Shown one piece after another: positions 1-7,642 of a stretch of DNA of 16,260 nucleotides. The first letter of the stretch is position 1, and every line of letters starts with the position of its first letter. A model generated the notes under the pieces. The model did not search any database and was not told the DNA's origin. It was given only the letters and a program-made list of their open reading frames with translations. Source of the stretch: JANLQB01 sp043735935 (lineage in GTDB: Bacteria > Verrucomicrobiota > Verrucomicrobiia > Chthoniobacterales > Chthoniobacteraceae). The stretch covers positions 1 through 16,260 of the forward strand of contig JAYTDO010000069.1 in the NCBI GenBank assembly GCA_043735935.1, given 5' to 3'. A program made the translations under genes and the position numbers.

Positions 1-232
1 TCGCGATCGCATCTCGGATTGACCGCACCGTTCTCGTGTCATCCCCCGTCAGACCATTCCGCTCATACTCGCCGAGCATCGACTCGAGCTGCGCCACGAG
101 TTTTTCCGCATCGGCAGAGAGTTGTTCTTGCTTCACTTCGCCCTCGCGGATGCGATCTAGGGCGAGCGGCGCCGCAAATGTTCCGGCGGTGAGTACGAGT
201 GCGCACGCGATCTGGATTCGGGTCGTTGTCAT
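1..232 (-). CDS. Secreted helix-rich hypothetical protein (5' part only)
   Basis: I do not recognise this gene. The ATG at 232-230 opens a frame that stays open to the window edge, giving about 77 residues of an incomplete protein. The N-terminus (MTTTRIQIACALVLTAGTFAAP) has a polar start, a hydrophobic core of about 14 residues and small residues suited to signal peptidase cleavage near residue 20, so export is likely. The rest is rich in Glu, Lys, Gln and Leu (around EQLSADAEKLVAQLESML) and looks helical, possibly coiled coil. It starts 17 bp after the stop of the DUF4175-like gene on the same strand and probably shares its transcript. The gap has no clear ribosome-binding site. Product length and function cannot be seen from here. 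Confidence 0.6.
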   Translation of the reverse strand, partial: MTTTRIQIACALVLTAGTFAAPLALDRIREGEVKQEQLSADAEKLVAQLESMLGEYERNGLTGDDTRTVRSIRDAIA

Positions 233-249
233 GCGGGAGGTGCCCGACG

Positions 250-1944
250 CTACGGGTTGGCCGGCGGTTTTTCAAAGATGATCTCGCCCAGCGCTTTGTT
301 CACCTCTTCCTGCCGCTGGCGGACGTCGTTCAGGCCCTCGATCGTATCGCTCAACCGATTCGCCAAGTCCGCGCGTTTGTCCGCCTCGCTCACGATCCGT
401 ATTTGAAAATGCTCCATCGTCGCGATCCCTGGCCCGGTCACATCGTTGGCATCCTGCGCTTCCAGCCAGTAGTCGACGGTCTGCCCCTCGCTGAGCGGTG
501 GCTGGATCGCGCTCATCTTCCAATCAAAACGCTTTGCCAGAACGCGGTCCGATTTCGCTCCGAGATCCAGATCGATCGTCTGATGCGGCGCCCCTTCCGC
601 CCAATCCACCGCAAAATGAAGGCGCACTTTTGCCACGCCAAAATCGTCCTTTGCCTCGAAGGCCAGCAGCATCGTGGCCCGCGCCGTCAGAAGTTCCTCG
701 CGTCGATCCGGCCACAGAACTCGGATCGTCGGCGGAGCGTCCGGCACCAGTTCGATCCGGTATACCGCTCCGCCGCGCGACTCCACACCGTCGTCATCGG
801 CAAGGTAAAAAGTCAGCCCCGTCACGTCTTTCGCGGGCACGGTGATCTCGCTCGAGAAAAGCGATTCGTCCTTTGGGTCCGGGCGCATCGGGGCTTCGAA
901 AACGGGGGGAGCCCCGTCCGCGCCGAGCATCTGCATCAGCGCCGTTTTAACCATGCGGCTCGTGCGAATCTTTAGCTCCAGTTTGCTGCCTGGAAGCACC
1001 TTCAAATCTCCCACCGCGCGCCTCTGCGGCGGAAGCTGCGTGTAGGCGGGGAAAATCTGCCGGCACTCCACGCTCGCCACCGTCGGTCGCGGTTTCACCT
1101 TGATGCGGAACGTCTCGGTCTCAGCGTCTCCCAGCGCGATCCGATACTCGAAAGGCTCCTGGACGCTCTGGAGCAATCGTGAGAAATGCGCGGCGTTTTC
1201 ACCCTCTCGATCCAACGGAAAATCCTGCTTCCGTCCCGATGTCGTCTGGATTTGCAGCGTCCCGCGGAGCGGCACCTGCCCGCCCGCCGTCGCTTTCAGC
1301 CGCACATCATCGCCCACGGCCACCGCCCGACTGCCAGTCACCCCGCTGATCTGCGTCTTGCGCGGAACCGGATTATTCCAGAGAAGCGCCCGGGTCACGA
1401 GCGGCACGCTATTCTTTCCCCCAAAAATCCAGAGCGCCGCCGCGCACAACACCGCCGCCGCTGCCGCCTTGACCCAGAAGGCGAGCCGCTCCGTCTTCAC
1501 CACCGCACGAAAGTCCAGCGTTCCTGCCAGCGACGTCGTCTCGCGCACCAGCGCGTTCACAAGTGCCCGCGAGGCCCCCGACTCCTCCATCCGGGCAAGC
1601 TGCACGGTCGCGATCAATCTCCCGCGAAACTCCGGCAATGCCCGCTCCACCAGCAGCGCGGCGGCGTCATCCGCAATGGGCACGCGGCGCGGACGGTGGG
1701 CAAACCACCACCAAGAACCTCCGGCGCATGAGAGCCCCGCCACGGCGATGGCGAAACGCCCCAGCCACGGCAGCGCGGCGAGCCAGTCGACGATGCATTC
1801 GAGCGAAAGCCATCCGATGACAGCCACGGTCGCCATCGCCGCGCCGGTCCCGATCGCGACGAACGCGAGGCGCGCGCGCACTTCGTTCAGGCGCTCCGCC
1901 ACCTCGCGCGTAACCGTCGGCAGCGGGAGGATTTTGGTCGGCAT
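250..1944 (-). CDS. DUF4175-like membrane protein with periplasmic beta-rich region
   Basis: The protein has 564 residues. Two hydrophobic segments lie at about 26-49 and 59-81, and a third at about 155-174. The long remainder is beta-rich, with repeated strand-turn patterns and the phrases YWLEAQDANDVTG and FYLADDDGVESRGG, which look like immunoglobulin- or cadherin-like modules. The last 35 residues (DTIEGLNDVRQRQEEVNKAL) look coiled coil. This layout matches DUF4175-type proteins that accompany MoxR/DUF58/VWA clusters; the family name is by resemblance only and no biochemical role is established. I infer an inner-membrane anchor with a large extracytoplasmic part. It follows the VWA/amidotransferase-like gene after a 98 bp gap and precedes the secreted protein gene by 17 bp. 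The start was chosen because the N-terminal amphipathic stretch leads directly into the first membrane segment. Family-typical members can be longer, so the C-terminus may be short. Confidence 0.7.
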   Translation of the reverse strand: MPTKILPLPTVTREVAERLNEVRARLAFVAIGTGAAMATVAVIGWLSLECIVDWLAALPWLGRFAIAVAGLSCAGGSWWWFAHRPRRVPIADDAAALLVERALPEFRGRLIATVQLARMEESGASRALVNALVRETTSLAGTLDFRAVVKTERLAFWVKAAAAAVLCAAALWIFGGKNSVPLVTRALLWNNPVPRKTQISGVTGSRAVAVGDDVRLKATAGGQVPLRGTLQIQTTSGRKQDFPLDREGENAAHFSRLLQSVQEPFEYRIALGDAETETFRIKVKPRPTVASVECRQIFPAYTQLPPQRRAVGDLKVLPGSKLELKIRTSRMVKTALMQMLGADGAPPVFEAPMRPDPKDESLFSSEITVPAKDVTGLTFYLADDDGVESRGGAVYRIELVPDAPPTIRVLWPDRREELLTARATMLLAFEAKDDFGVAKVRLHFAVDWAEGAPHQTIDLDLGAKSDRVLAKRFDWKMSAIQPPLSEGQTVDYWLEAQDANDVTGPGIATMEHFQIRIVSEADKRADLANRLSDTIEGLNDVRQRQEEVNKALGEIIFEKPPANP

Positions 1945-2042
1945 GGGATGGAGTGAAGCGAAAGGCCCCGGTCAACTCAACATCTCCATGCCTCGAAGCG
2001 GCTGCGCGCGTCCGAGTCTCGCGATGCTCGATCGTCGTCGCC
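1945..2042. other. 98-bp gap inside the VWA cluster
   Basis: This is the only sizeable gap within the minus-strand cluster. It separates the stop of the 801-residue VWA protein from the ATG of the DUF4175-like gene. On the minus strand I see no convincing -35/-10 pair, no stem followed by a T-run, and no purine-rich ribosome-binding site (the bases before the ATG read cttcactccatccc). It may hold a lineage-specific promoter or simply be spacer. Confidence 0.4.
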
Positions 2043-4448
2043 TCATTTCAGTTCCCACCGCTTTCGCAGGGCCCACTCGATGCTGGCGACGAGCGCGAGC
2101 AGGAAGAAGACGAGCGGGGAGGACCAGATTTCCGCATCGACGCTGGAGGCGATGCGTTCCGCTTTCGCGGTGATGGCCTCGGGCAATTGCCAGAGCGTTT
2201 CCTCGCGGAAAAATTCGCCGCCGCTGGCTTCCGCCATCTGTTTCAAGAGCGGCTCGTTCATCGCCGTCTCGCCGATCTCAAACCGTGGTTCGTTTACGTT
2301 GAACTCAAGCGGATTTGCCGCGTCACTTTTGACGGATAAAGAATGCAGGCCCGGTGCGAGCGCCACAAAATCGCCGCGATACATGCCGGGCTGCTCCGGT
2401 ACGGCGCGCAACGTCAATTCCTGCCGTGCGGCATCTGCAGCGGTGCCGATCTTGACGGTGTCGACGGCCTCGACGCTCGCGGTTTTTACCGGTGTGTAGT
2501 CCGCATTGTAGAGGCGCGCATAGACGGTGACCCGTTCGCCGGTGGTATAGCTCTGCTTGTCCACGTTGAGTTGCGTGCGCTTCGAGCCTCCGAGGAGATG
2601 ATGGAGGCCGAGTTTCTGGGCGATCTGTCCCCATAGGATCGGATAATATCGTTCGGTCGCGTTGCGCCTCCAACGCCACGTGTTGTCTGTGCCGACGAAA
2701 AGCACTTCGCCCAGCCCATACTGCTGCCTCGCGACGACCGGCATTTTGCCAAAGCGCGTGATCTTCGCCGGGTCGCTGTCGGCGAGGAGCACCTCGGCCG
2801 CGGGCTTCGCGCGGCCCACCCGCGCGGTCCAGTAAAGTTTCCCAAATCGCTTCCACAACGCGGCGTTTTCTTCGTCGCTCGCCGCCAGCTTCAGCATCGC
2901 GCTGGAGCGCCCCTGCGCGGTGAGTTCGAGCGTCGTCGGGCGCTCGCTGGCGGGCGCGGGTCGTGCGCCCTCGGGCAACTCGATGGGGAGCAGTTTTTCG
3001 AGTGCGCTGTCCTTGAACGCGCCGGGGTTTGCCCGCGGCCCGGCGAGGAAGAGAAGCGAGCCTCCGAATTTCGAGACGAAATCGCTGAGGGCATCGATCT
3101 GAGCGGGGGTGAGATCCGCCGCAGCGATGTCTCCGATGATGATGAGGTCGAACTTGAAAAGCTCCTCGCGAGTCTCGGGCACCTTCGCGAGGTAGGGAGA
3201 GGCTTCGCCGTCGGCGATGGCCGGATCGCCTTCCAGCAGGACGCATTTTAGATCGAGTCGGCGATCGCGAAGAAACGCGCTCTGGAGGTAACGAAACTCC
3301 CATCGCGGCGCGCCCTCGACGAAGAGGATCTTGATCTTCGAATCGATGACGCGGAGCCGCTGGGTGGAGGCGTTGTTGTCTTTGACGGCTTCGTCTTCGC
3401 GAGGGGCGATTTCGGCGCGGAGGATGAACTCCCCGGTGGTCTTTGGCGTGAATGCGAGCGAGACGATCTGCTCATCGTCGTCGTCAAAGACGAGGTCTTT
3501 CGAGGCGACGATTTCCTCGCCGAGCTTCAGGGCGATCTTCACCGACTCGCCTCGCATTCCCTGACCGCGAACGCGGACGGTGACCGGTAGTTCGTCGTTT
3601 TGAAAAGCGACTTCCTGCGTAAAAATGCCGCCGACGAGGATGTCCCGCGGCGAGGTAATGCCGACGCCGTACACGTAGAGCGGAATGCCTTCGGCTCGGG
3701 CGAGGTTTGCGGCTTCGAGCGCGGAAGCGCCGGTGTTACTGGCGCCGTCGGTGGCGAGGAAGATGCCGGAGATCGGCTGGCCGCGTTTGCGGGTGAGCAA
3801 TTCGCGAACGGCGTCGCCCAGCGCGGTTTCCTGGCTTTTCGGATCGAGCGCATCGATCCACTCCGCCGGTGCGCCGTTCATTTCCGCAAGTGTCTGGCCG
3901 AAGCTGAATGCCCCGAGATCAAAGTCCTGCGCGAGGCGCGGAAAGAGTTCTTCGCGTTTAAGCGCTGACTTGAGCACGTCGACGCGCGGGATGATTCGCA
4001 GCGGCGCGGCTTTCGCGGCATCGAGCGATTGGTCGAGTCCTTTTCGGAAGTCGAGCACCCCCGTGGCGATGCCGGCGCGCTTCAGGTCGGCCTCGTCGAA
4101 TCGGGGATCTTGAATCTTCATGCTGGCGCTCGCATCGACGAGCGTGAGCAGGGTGCGGCGGATGGTGGTTTCGATGCGAAAAGTGAGGACGGGCCGCAGT
4201 ATCAGGAGAAGCAGCAGCAGGATCAGCGCGATCCTCAATCCGACGAGCACACGGCGCTGGCGCGTGCTGAGAATCTCGCGCGCATCGCGCCAATGGCTCC
4301 ACCAAGTGAGTGTCGCCAGGCCTGCCGCCAGCACGACGAGCCAGCCGAGCATGCCGCTATTGCGAAACGCGAACTCGGCCCCGGCTAGCCGCGCGGCGTC
4401 GTCAATCCTGACACCGCAGATCCGCAACAGCATGGAGACGGCGTTCAT
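2043..4448 (-). CDS. VWA-domain membrane protein with glutamine-amidotransferase-like domain
   Basis: The protein has 801 residues. Two membrane helices lie at about 33-51 and 69-87. A von Willebrand factor A domain follows, with the metal site DASAS at 105-109 and the ATDG strand at 232-235. Next come a beta-sandwich (about 275-365), a class I glutamine amidotransferase-like Rossmann domain (about 370-490, with the hallmark PRWEFRYLQSAFLRD at 381-395) and a second beta-rich stretch. A last membrane helix lies near the C-terminus (SPLVFFLLALVASIEWAL). This architecture is common in planctomycete and verrucomicrobial MoxR clusters, where such proteins are often auto-named amidotransferases. 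The position of the catalytic Cys elbow reads FLAGPRA, so glutaminase activity is unlikely. The start is the ATG at 4448-4446, which overlaps the upstream TGA in an ATGA junction; an in-frame start at 4526 would lie deep in the upstream gene and add an arginine-rich, unlikely leader. Translation is probably coupled to the BatA-like gene. I infer an envelope scaffold or chaperone partner of MoxR. Confidence 0.82.
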   Translation of the reverse strand: MNAVSMLLRICGVRIDDAARLAGAEFAFRNSGMLGWLVVLAAGLATLTWWSHWRDAREILSTRQRRVLVGLRIALILLLLLLILRPVLTFRIETTIRRTLLTLVDASASMKIQDPRFDEADLKRAGIATGVLDFRKGLDQSLDAAKAAPLRIIPRVDVLKSALKREELFPRLAQDFDLGAFSFGQTLAEMNGAPAEWIDALDPKSQETALGDAVRELLTRKRGQPISGIFLATDGASNTGASALEAANLARAEGIPLYVYGVGITSPRDILVGGIFTQEVAFQNDELPVTVRVRGQGMRGESVKIALKLGEEIVASKDLVFDDDDEQIVSLAFTPKTTGEFILRAEIAPREDEAVKDNNASTQRLRVIDSKIKILFVEGAPRWEFRYLQSAFLRDRRLDLKCVLLEGDPAIADGEASPYLAKVPETREELFKFDLIIIGDIAAADLTPAQIDALSDFVSKFGGSLLFLAGPRANPGAFKDSALEKLLPIELPEGARPAPASERPTTLELTAQGRSSAMLKLAASDEENAALWKRFGKLYWTARVGRAKPAAEVLLADSDPAKITRFGKMPVVARQQYGLGEVLFVGTDNTWRWRRNATERYYPILWGQIAQKLGLHHLLGGSKRTQLNVDKQSYTTGERVTVYARLYNADYTPVKTASVEAVDTVKIGTAADAARQELTLRAVPEQPGMYRGDFVALAPGLHSLSVKSDAANPLEFNVNEPRFEIGETAMNEPLLKQMAEASGGEFFREETLWQLPEAITAKAERIASSVDAEIWSSPLVFFLLALVASIEWALRKRWELK

Positions 4449-6607
4449 TTGGAGCGGGAAAAGCGATTGCCGAGCAGCGTCTCGGCGACCGCGACGGCGA
4501 GCGCGAGGAAGGCGAAGAGCATCCACATCTCGGTCCCCGTGCGCTCCCGTTGAAGGGTGTTTCGGAAGCTCAACGCCCCGGACCAGCGTGTGACTTCGAC
4601 GACGGCCTCGATCGACGAGAGTTCGGTCGGCGAAAGCTCAGTCAGCCGCGACTCCGCGGCGAGGGGTTGCGTGGCGAAGCGGATCGTCGACGCGGAGTCC
4701 TCGCTCGTTTTTACTTCGTAAGCGCCTGCGGAATCCGTCTCGTCGAACTCGATCGTCGGCACACCGCCCACCATGCCGATGCGCCGGTGCGCCGGTGTTT
4801 CCCGGTTTCCCGCAGGCGTGGTCACCGTTGCATCTTTGCCCACGAGCGTTGGCTCGGCGACGATGCTGAAGGCTGCGCCGACTCGGAGATTGAGCCTTTC
4901 ATCCTCGCGAGCGACCAGTGATCCGAGCACGCGATGGACGAGCGGGACGTACGCCGGGCGCGCCGCGAGATCGTTCCACGAGGAGTCGGCGGTGCTGCTA
5001 AATTGCACGACGCGCCCGAATCCCCACGTCCGTTCCAGAACCGCAGGTTGGCCGTCGTCGTATTTCAGCACGAGCGAAGGCAGGCCACCCTCGCCGCGCG
5101 CCGCCGGATCGGGCTCCAGTGGAAAGGCCCGGAAGAAATGCGCCGTGCCCAGCGTGCCGGCGGCGGGGTCTTTCCAGATCGAGACGATCGGATGCTCGTA
5201 GCGGTTTTTTTGAAGATGCCAGAATTGTTCCTGCTGCTCCGCATCGCCGCGCGCCGGACCGAATCTCGCGGGCAGGATGGCGCGCTCGGTAAAGAGTTTC
5301 TCGTTGTAAAATGCCGGGCTGATCCGTGCCCCGGGAAAAACGACGAGCCCGCCGCCAGCGCGGAGATATTTCTCGAGGGATTCAAGCGTGGTGTCCGAGA
5401 GATCCACGACGTTGGCGAGGACGATGGCTTTGTAGTCAGGCAGCCGCACACTCTCGAACTCCGATGGCGAGACGACGCGGGTCTTGATGAAATAGCGCTC
5501 TCGCTGCTCGGGTGGGACTGGGGTGAGTGCGTTGCGGAGGAAGAATACTTCGCTTTCCCGCGCCTCTGCCCCAGGTTCGCCATCGACAAGAAGAACGTCG
5601 ATGGCGTCGATGGCGCGCACTGTGATCACGCGCTGATCGTCAGCGGGATTGCGATCGGCGGCGATGCGGGCCGCGGTCGTGTGAAATCCGGCGTCACGAA
5701 AGCGCGCGAAAAGCGAGACGTGTCGTGATTCGCCGACGGGAATGGTGGCGATCGTGGTTTCATCCGCGGGCGACTCCGCGTCGATGGCGAGGCTGACTGG
5801 CACCCCGCGGGCGTCGTCGACGCCAAAGTTTGAGACTTCGATTTCAAAGCGGAGGGCTTCGTTGATCGGAGCCAGTGCGCTCGCGATCCGCAGCCCGGTG
5901 ACAGCGAGATTCCGCGACTCGGTGTCGCCGACGATGACCAACCGTGCCGATATGTTGGCCTTCTTCGCTTCTTCGAGCATGGCCTTCGTTTCCGCGAGTT
6001 GCTTCCAGCCTTCCGCCTGCCCGTCGGTGATGAGGTAGATACGACGTTGCTGCAAAGACTGTCGGGCGAGTACGGCGAGCGCTTGCCGGAGTGCGGGCAG
6101 CATCTCGGTCCCGCGATCCGTTCGACGCGCATTTTGGACGACTTTGCGCGCGAGCGCAAAATCGCGCGAAGGCTCGGGGATGCTGGTCCGGACGATGTCG
6201 GACGCAAGCCAGACTGCCACCGCCGAAGCGCCGGGAAGGGCGTCCAATACCTGCCCGGCGGCTTTCTGCGCCTTTTCAAATCGCGATTCGGCGCCGTCCG
6301 TCTGGGACATGCTCGCGGAATTGTCGATGATCACGATCGCGGCCTCGGCTCCGCTGGCGAAGCCGCCGGTCTTGAACGACGGTCGAGCCAGCGCGAGAGC
6401 GAGGAGAAGGAGCAGCGCGCAGCGAAGCACGAGCAGGATCAAATCCTCCAGTGTCATTCGGCGTTGATTGCGCTGAATGATCGGCGCGAGGAATCGCATC
6501 GCGGCCCAGACGACTTTCTTGATCTGCCTTTGCGAAAGCAAATGGATCACGATCGGTGGGGCGATGGCCGCGGCGCCAAAGAGGAGGAGGGGATTGAGGA
6601 AAACCAT
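4445..6607 (-). CDS. BatA-like protein: N-terminal membrane domain, VWA, amidotransferase-like domain
   Basis: The protein has 720 residues. It opens with the BatA (aerotolerance-type) N-terminal signature: MVFLNPLLLFGAAAIAPPIV, then HLLSQR, a WAAMRFL segment and a second membrane helix at about 55-75 ending LARP. The VWA domain has the metal motif DNSAS at 95-99, a TDRGTE loop near 163-168 and ITDG near 193-196, so the metal site looks complete. A second module resembling a class I amidotransferase fold lies at about 335-470 (VLLVDGEPG, then GGGLVVFPGARIS) without a nucleophilic Cys. The C-terminus has one more membrane helix (MLFAFLALAVAVAETLLG). It shares helix-VWA-amidotransferase-helix order with the following 801-residue protein, and the two are probably distant tandem paralogues. 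It starts 10 bp after the DUF58 stop and overlaps the next gene by 4 bp, so this is a tight operon. In characterised systems MoxR ATPases act with VWA proteins in assembling or activating other complexes; the client here is unknown. Confidence 0.87.
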   Translation of the reverse strand: MVFLNPLLLFGAAAIAPPIVIHLLSQRQIKKVVWAAMRFLAPIIQRNQRRMTLEDLILLVLRCALLLLLALALARPSFKTGGFASGAEAAIVIIDNSASMSQTDGAESRFEKAQKAAGQVLDALPGASAVAVWLASDIVRTSIPEPSRDFALARKVVQNARRTDRGTEMLPALRQALAVLARQSLQQRRIYLITDGQAEGWKQLAETKAMLEEAKKANISARLVIVGDTESRNLAVTGLRIASALAPINEALRFEIEVSNFGVDDARGVPVSLAIDAESPADETTIATIPVGESRHVSLFARFRDAGFHTTAARIAADRNPADDQRVITVRAIDAIDVLLVDGEPGAEARESEVFFLRNALTPVPPEQRERYFIKTRVVSPSEFESVRLPDYKAIVLANVVDLSDTTLESLEKYLRAGGGLVVFPGARISPAFYNEKLFTERAILPARFGPARGDAEQQEQFWHLQKNRYEHPIVSIWKDPAAGTLGTAHFFRAFPLEPDPAARGEGGLPSLVLKYDDGQPAVLERTWGFGRVVQFSSTADSSWNDLAARPAYVPLVHRVLGSLVAREDERLNLRVGAAFSIVAEPTLVGKDATVTTPAGNRETPAHRRIGMVGGVPTIEFDETDSAGAYEVKTSEDSASTIRFATQPLAAESRLTELSPTELSSIEAVVEVTRWSGALSFRNTLQRERTGTEMWMLFAFLALAVAVAETLLGNRFSRSK

Positions 6608-6617
6608 CGCTGGGATC

Positions 6618-7517
6618 TCAGCCGTAGCGATGCTGGCGGGTGGCGAGATAAGCGGTAAGGACGTCGGCCCACGACTGATCGGTGCTCACCTGCATGTAAG
6701 GGCAGCCGTTGCGCTCGCAACCAAGCCGGATGCGTTCGCGAAACGCGCCGAACTCTGCGAGGTAGCTGCGCCGAATTTCCGCCGGGCGGGTGACGACTTT
6801 TCCGCCACCTTCGAGACCTTGAAACTCGACGGTGCCGTGGAACGGGAAGTCGAGTTCGTATGGATCGAGGACGTGAAAGACGATGACTTCGTGTTTGCTG
6901 AAACGAAGGTGCTGGATGCCCTGGAGGATGGACTCTTCGTCGTCAAAGAAGTCGCTGATGACGATGACGATTCCTCGGCGTTTTACCTGCCGCGCGAGAT
7001 CGTCGAGCACTGCGCCGATGGCCGTCTTTCCAGCGGGCGGTGTCTTTGCGAGCGAGGCGCAAATCTGGTGGATCTTCGCGAGGTTGTCCGTGCGGGGCTG
7101 ATACTCGCGCACCTTGGTATCGAACACGCCGACGGCGCTGGCATCGCGCTGGAGCAGGATGAGGTAGGCGAGACAAGCCGCCATCGTACGCCCGTAATCG
7201 AGCTTGGTGATGGATTTGGAGCCGTAGGCCATGGACTCGCTGCCATCGAGGAGCAGATGGGCGACGTAATTGGTCTCCTGCTCGTATTGCTTGATGTAAT
7301 AGCGATCACTGCGCCCGAGCACTTTCCAGTCGAGATGGCGGGTGTCGTCGCCCGGGACGTATTCGCGATGTTGGGCAAACTCGATGGCGAAGCCGCGGAA
7401 TGGGGATTTATGCGCGCCGGCCATGTAACCTTCCACGATGGACGCCGCCTGCAGGCCGAGGTACTCGGCGCGTTGGATGGCTTCGGGGTCGAGGAGATGG
7501 TCGGACGGTGCGGGCAT
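6618..7517 (-). CDS. DUF58 domain protein (VWA-like MoxR partner)
   Basis: The protein has 299 residues from the chosen ATG at 7517. It has the DUF58 hallmark HREYVPGDDTRHLDWK at 50-65, followed by GRSDRYYIKQYEQETN, then the VWA-type metal motif DGSES at 91-95 and the strand VIVISDFFDD at about 184-193. No membrane segment is seen, so it is probably cytoplasmic. DUF58 proteins are the usual partner encoded directly after moxR. The frame extends upstream to 7625, but family members normally begin shortly before a LLDPE-like phrase, which supports MPAPSDHLLDPEAIQR; the ATG at 7544 is an alternative. No Shine-Dalgarno tract precedes either. It is the first gene of the minus-strand VWA block and is separated from its expected partner moxR by the antiparallel kinase-like/FHA gene, so it probably needs its own promoter in 7518-7642. 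Confidence 0.9.
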   Translation of the reverse strand: MPAPSDHLLDPEAIQRAEYLGLQAASIVEGYMAGAHKSPFRGFAIEFAQHREYVPGDDTRHLDWKVLGRSDRYYIKQYEQETNYVAHLLLDGSESMAYGSKSITKLDYGRTMAACLAYLILLQRDASAVGVFDTKVREYQPRTDNLAKIHQICASLAKTPPAGKTAIGAVLDDLARQVKRRGIVIVISDFFDDEESILQGIQHLRFSKHEVIVFHVLDPYELDFPFHGTVEFQGLEGGGKVVTRPAEIRRSYLAEFGAFRERIRLGCERNGCPYMQVSTDQSWADVLTAYLATRQHRYG

Positions 7518-7642
7518 AAGTGCGACGGCATCATGGCATCCCATGCACGGCGCATCCGTCGAGAATTTCCTCGGGCCACGTTTTTTCGGGATGTTGCATA
7601 GCCCGCTGGCATTCCGCTCCGTCATCCCTTAGAAGCACGATT
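7518..7642. promoter_or_regulatory. Divergent intergenic region between the DUF58 and kinase-like/FHA genes
   Basis: The two ATGs point away from each other across 125 bp, so both transcripts should start in or near this stretch. I see no pair of hexamers good enough to name as a sigma-70 promoter on either strand, so the assignment rests on geometry alone. A weak purine stretch (agaag) lies about 9 bp before the plus-strand ATG at 7643. Alternative upstream starts of both genes would eat into this region. Confidence 0.4.

Noticed and set aside
4449..4526. Upstream in-frame start for the 801-residue VWA protein, adding 26 residues
   Set aside because: It would lie inside the BatA-like coding sequence and adds an Arg-rich leader. 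The ATG in the ATGA overlap gives the usual hydrophobic N-terminal organisation.
199..5728. Several 250-360-codon frames opposite the DUF4175-like and VWA genes (for example 199-975, 1100-2173, 4934-5728)
   Set aside because: They are Arg/Ser/Pro- or Asp/Glu-rich shadows with no domain or signal, and the minus-strand frames have membrane helices and VWA motifs.
6477..7601. 374-codon open frame on the plus strand, opposite the DUF58 gene
   Set aside because: The product shows no coherent domain, and the opposite strand carries conserved DUF58 motifs. It would also overlap the start of the kinase-like/FHA gene.
7518..7625. N-terminal extension of the DUF58 frame containing CMGCH, which looks like a CxxCH haem-binding motif
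   Set aside because: The extension is not seen in DUF58 proteins as I know them, there is no export signal for haem attachment, and the region is best read as the divergent intergenic DNA.
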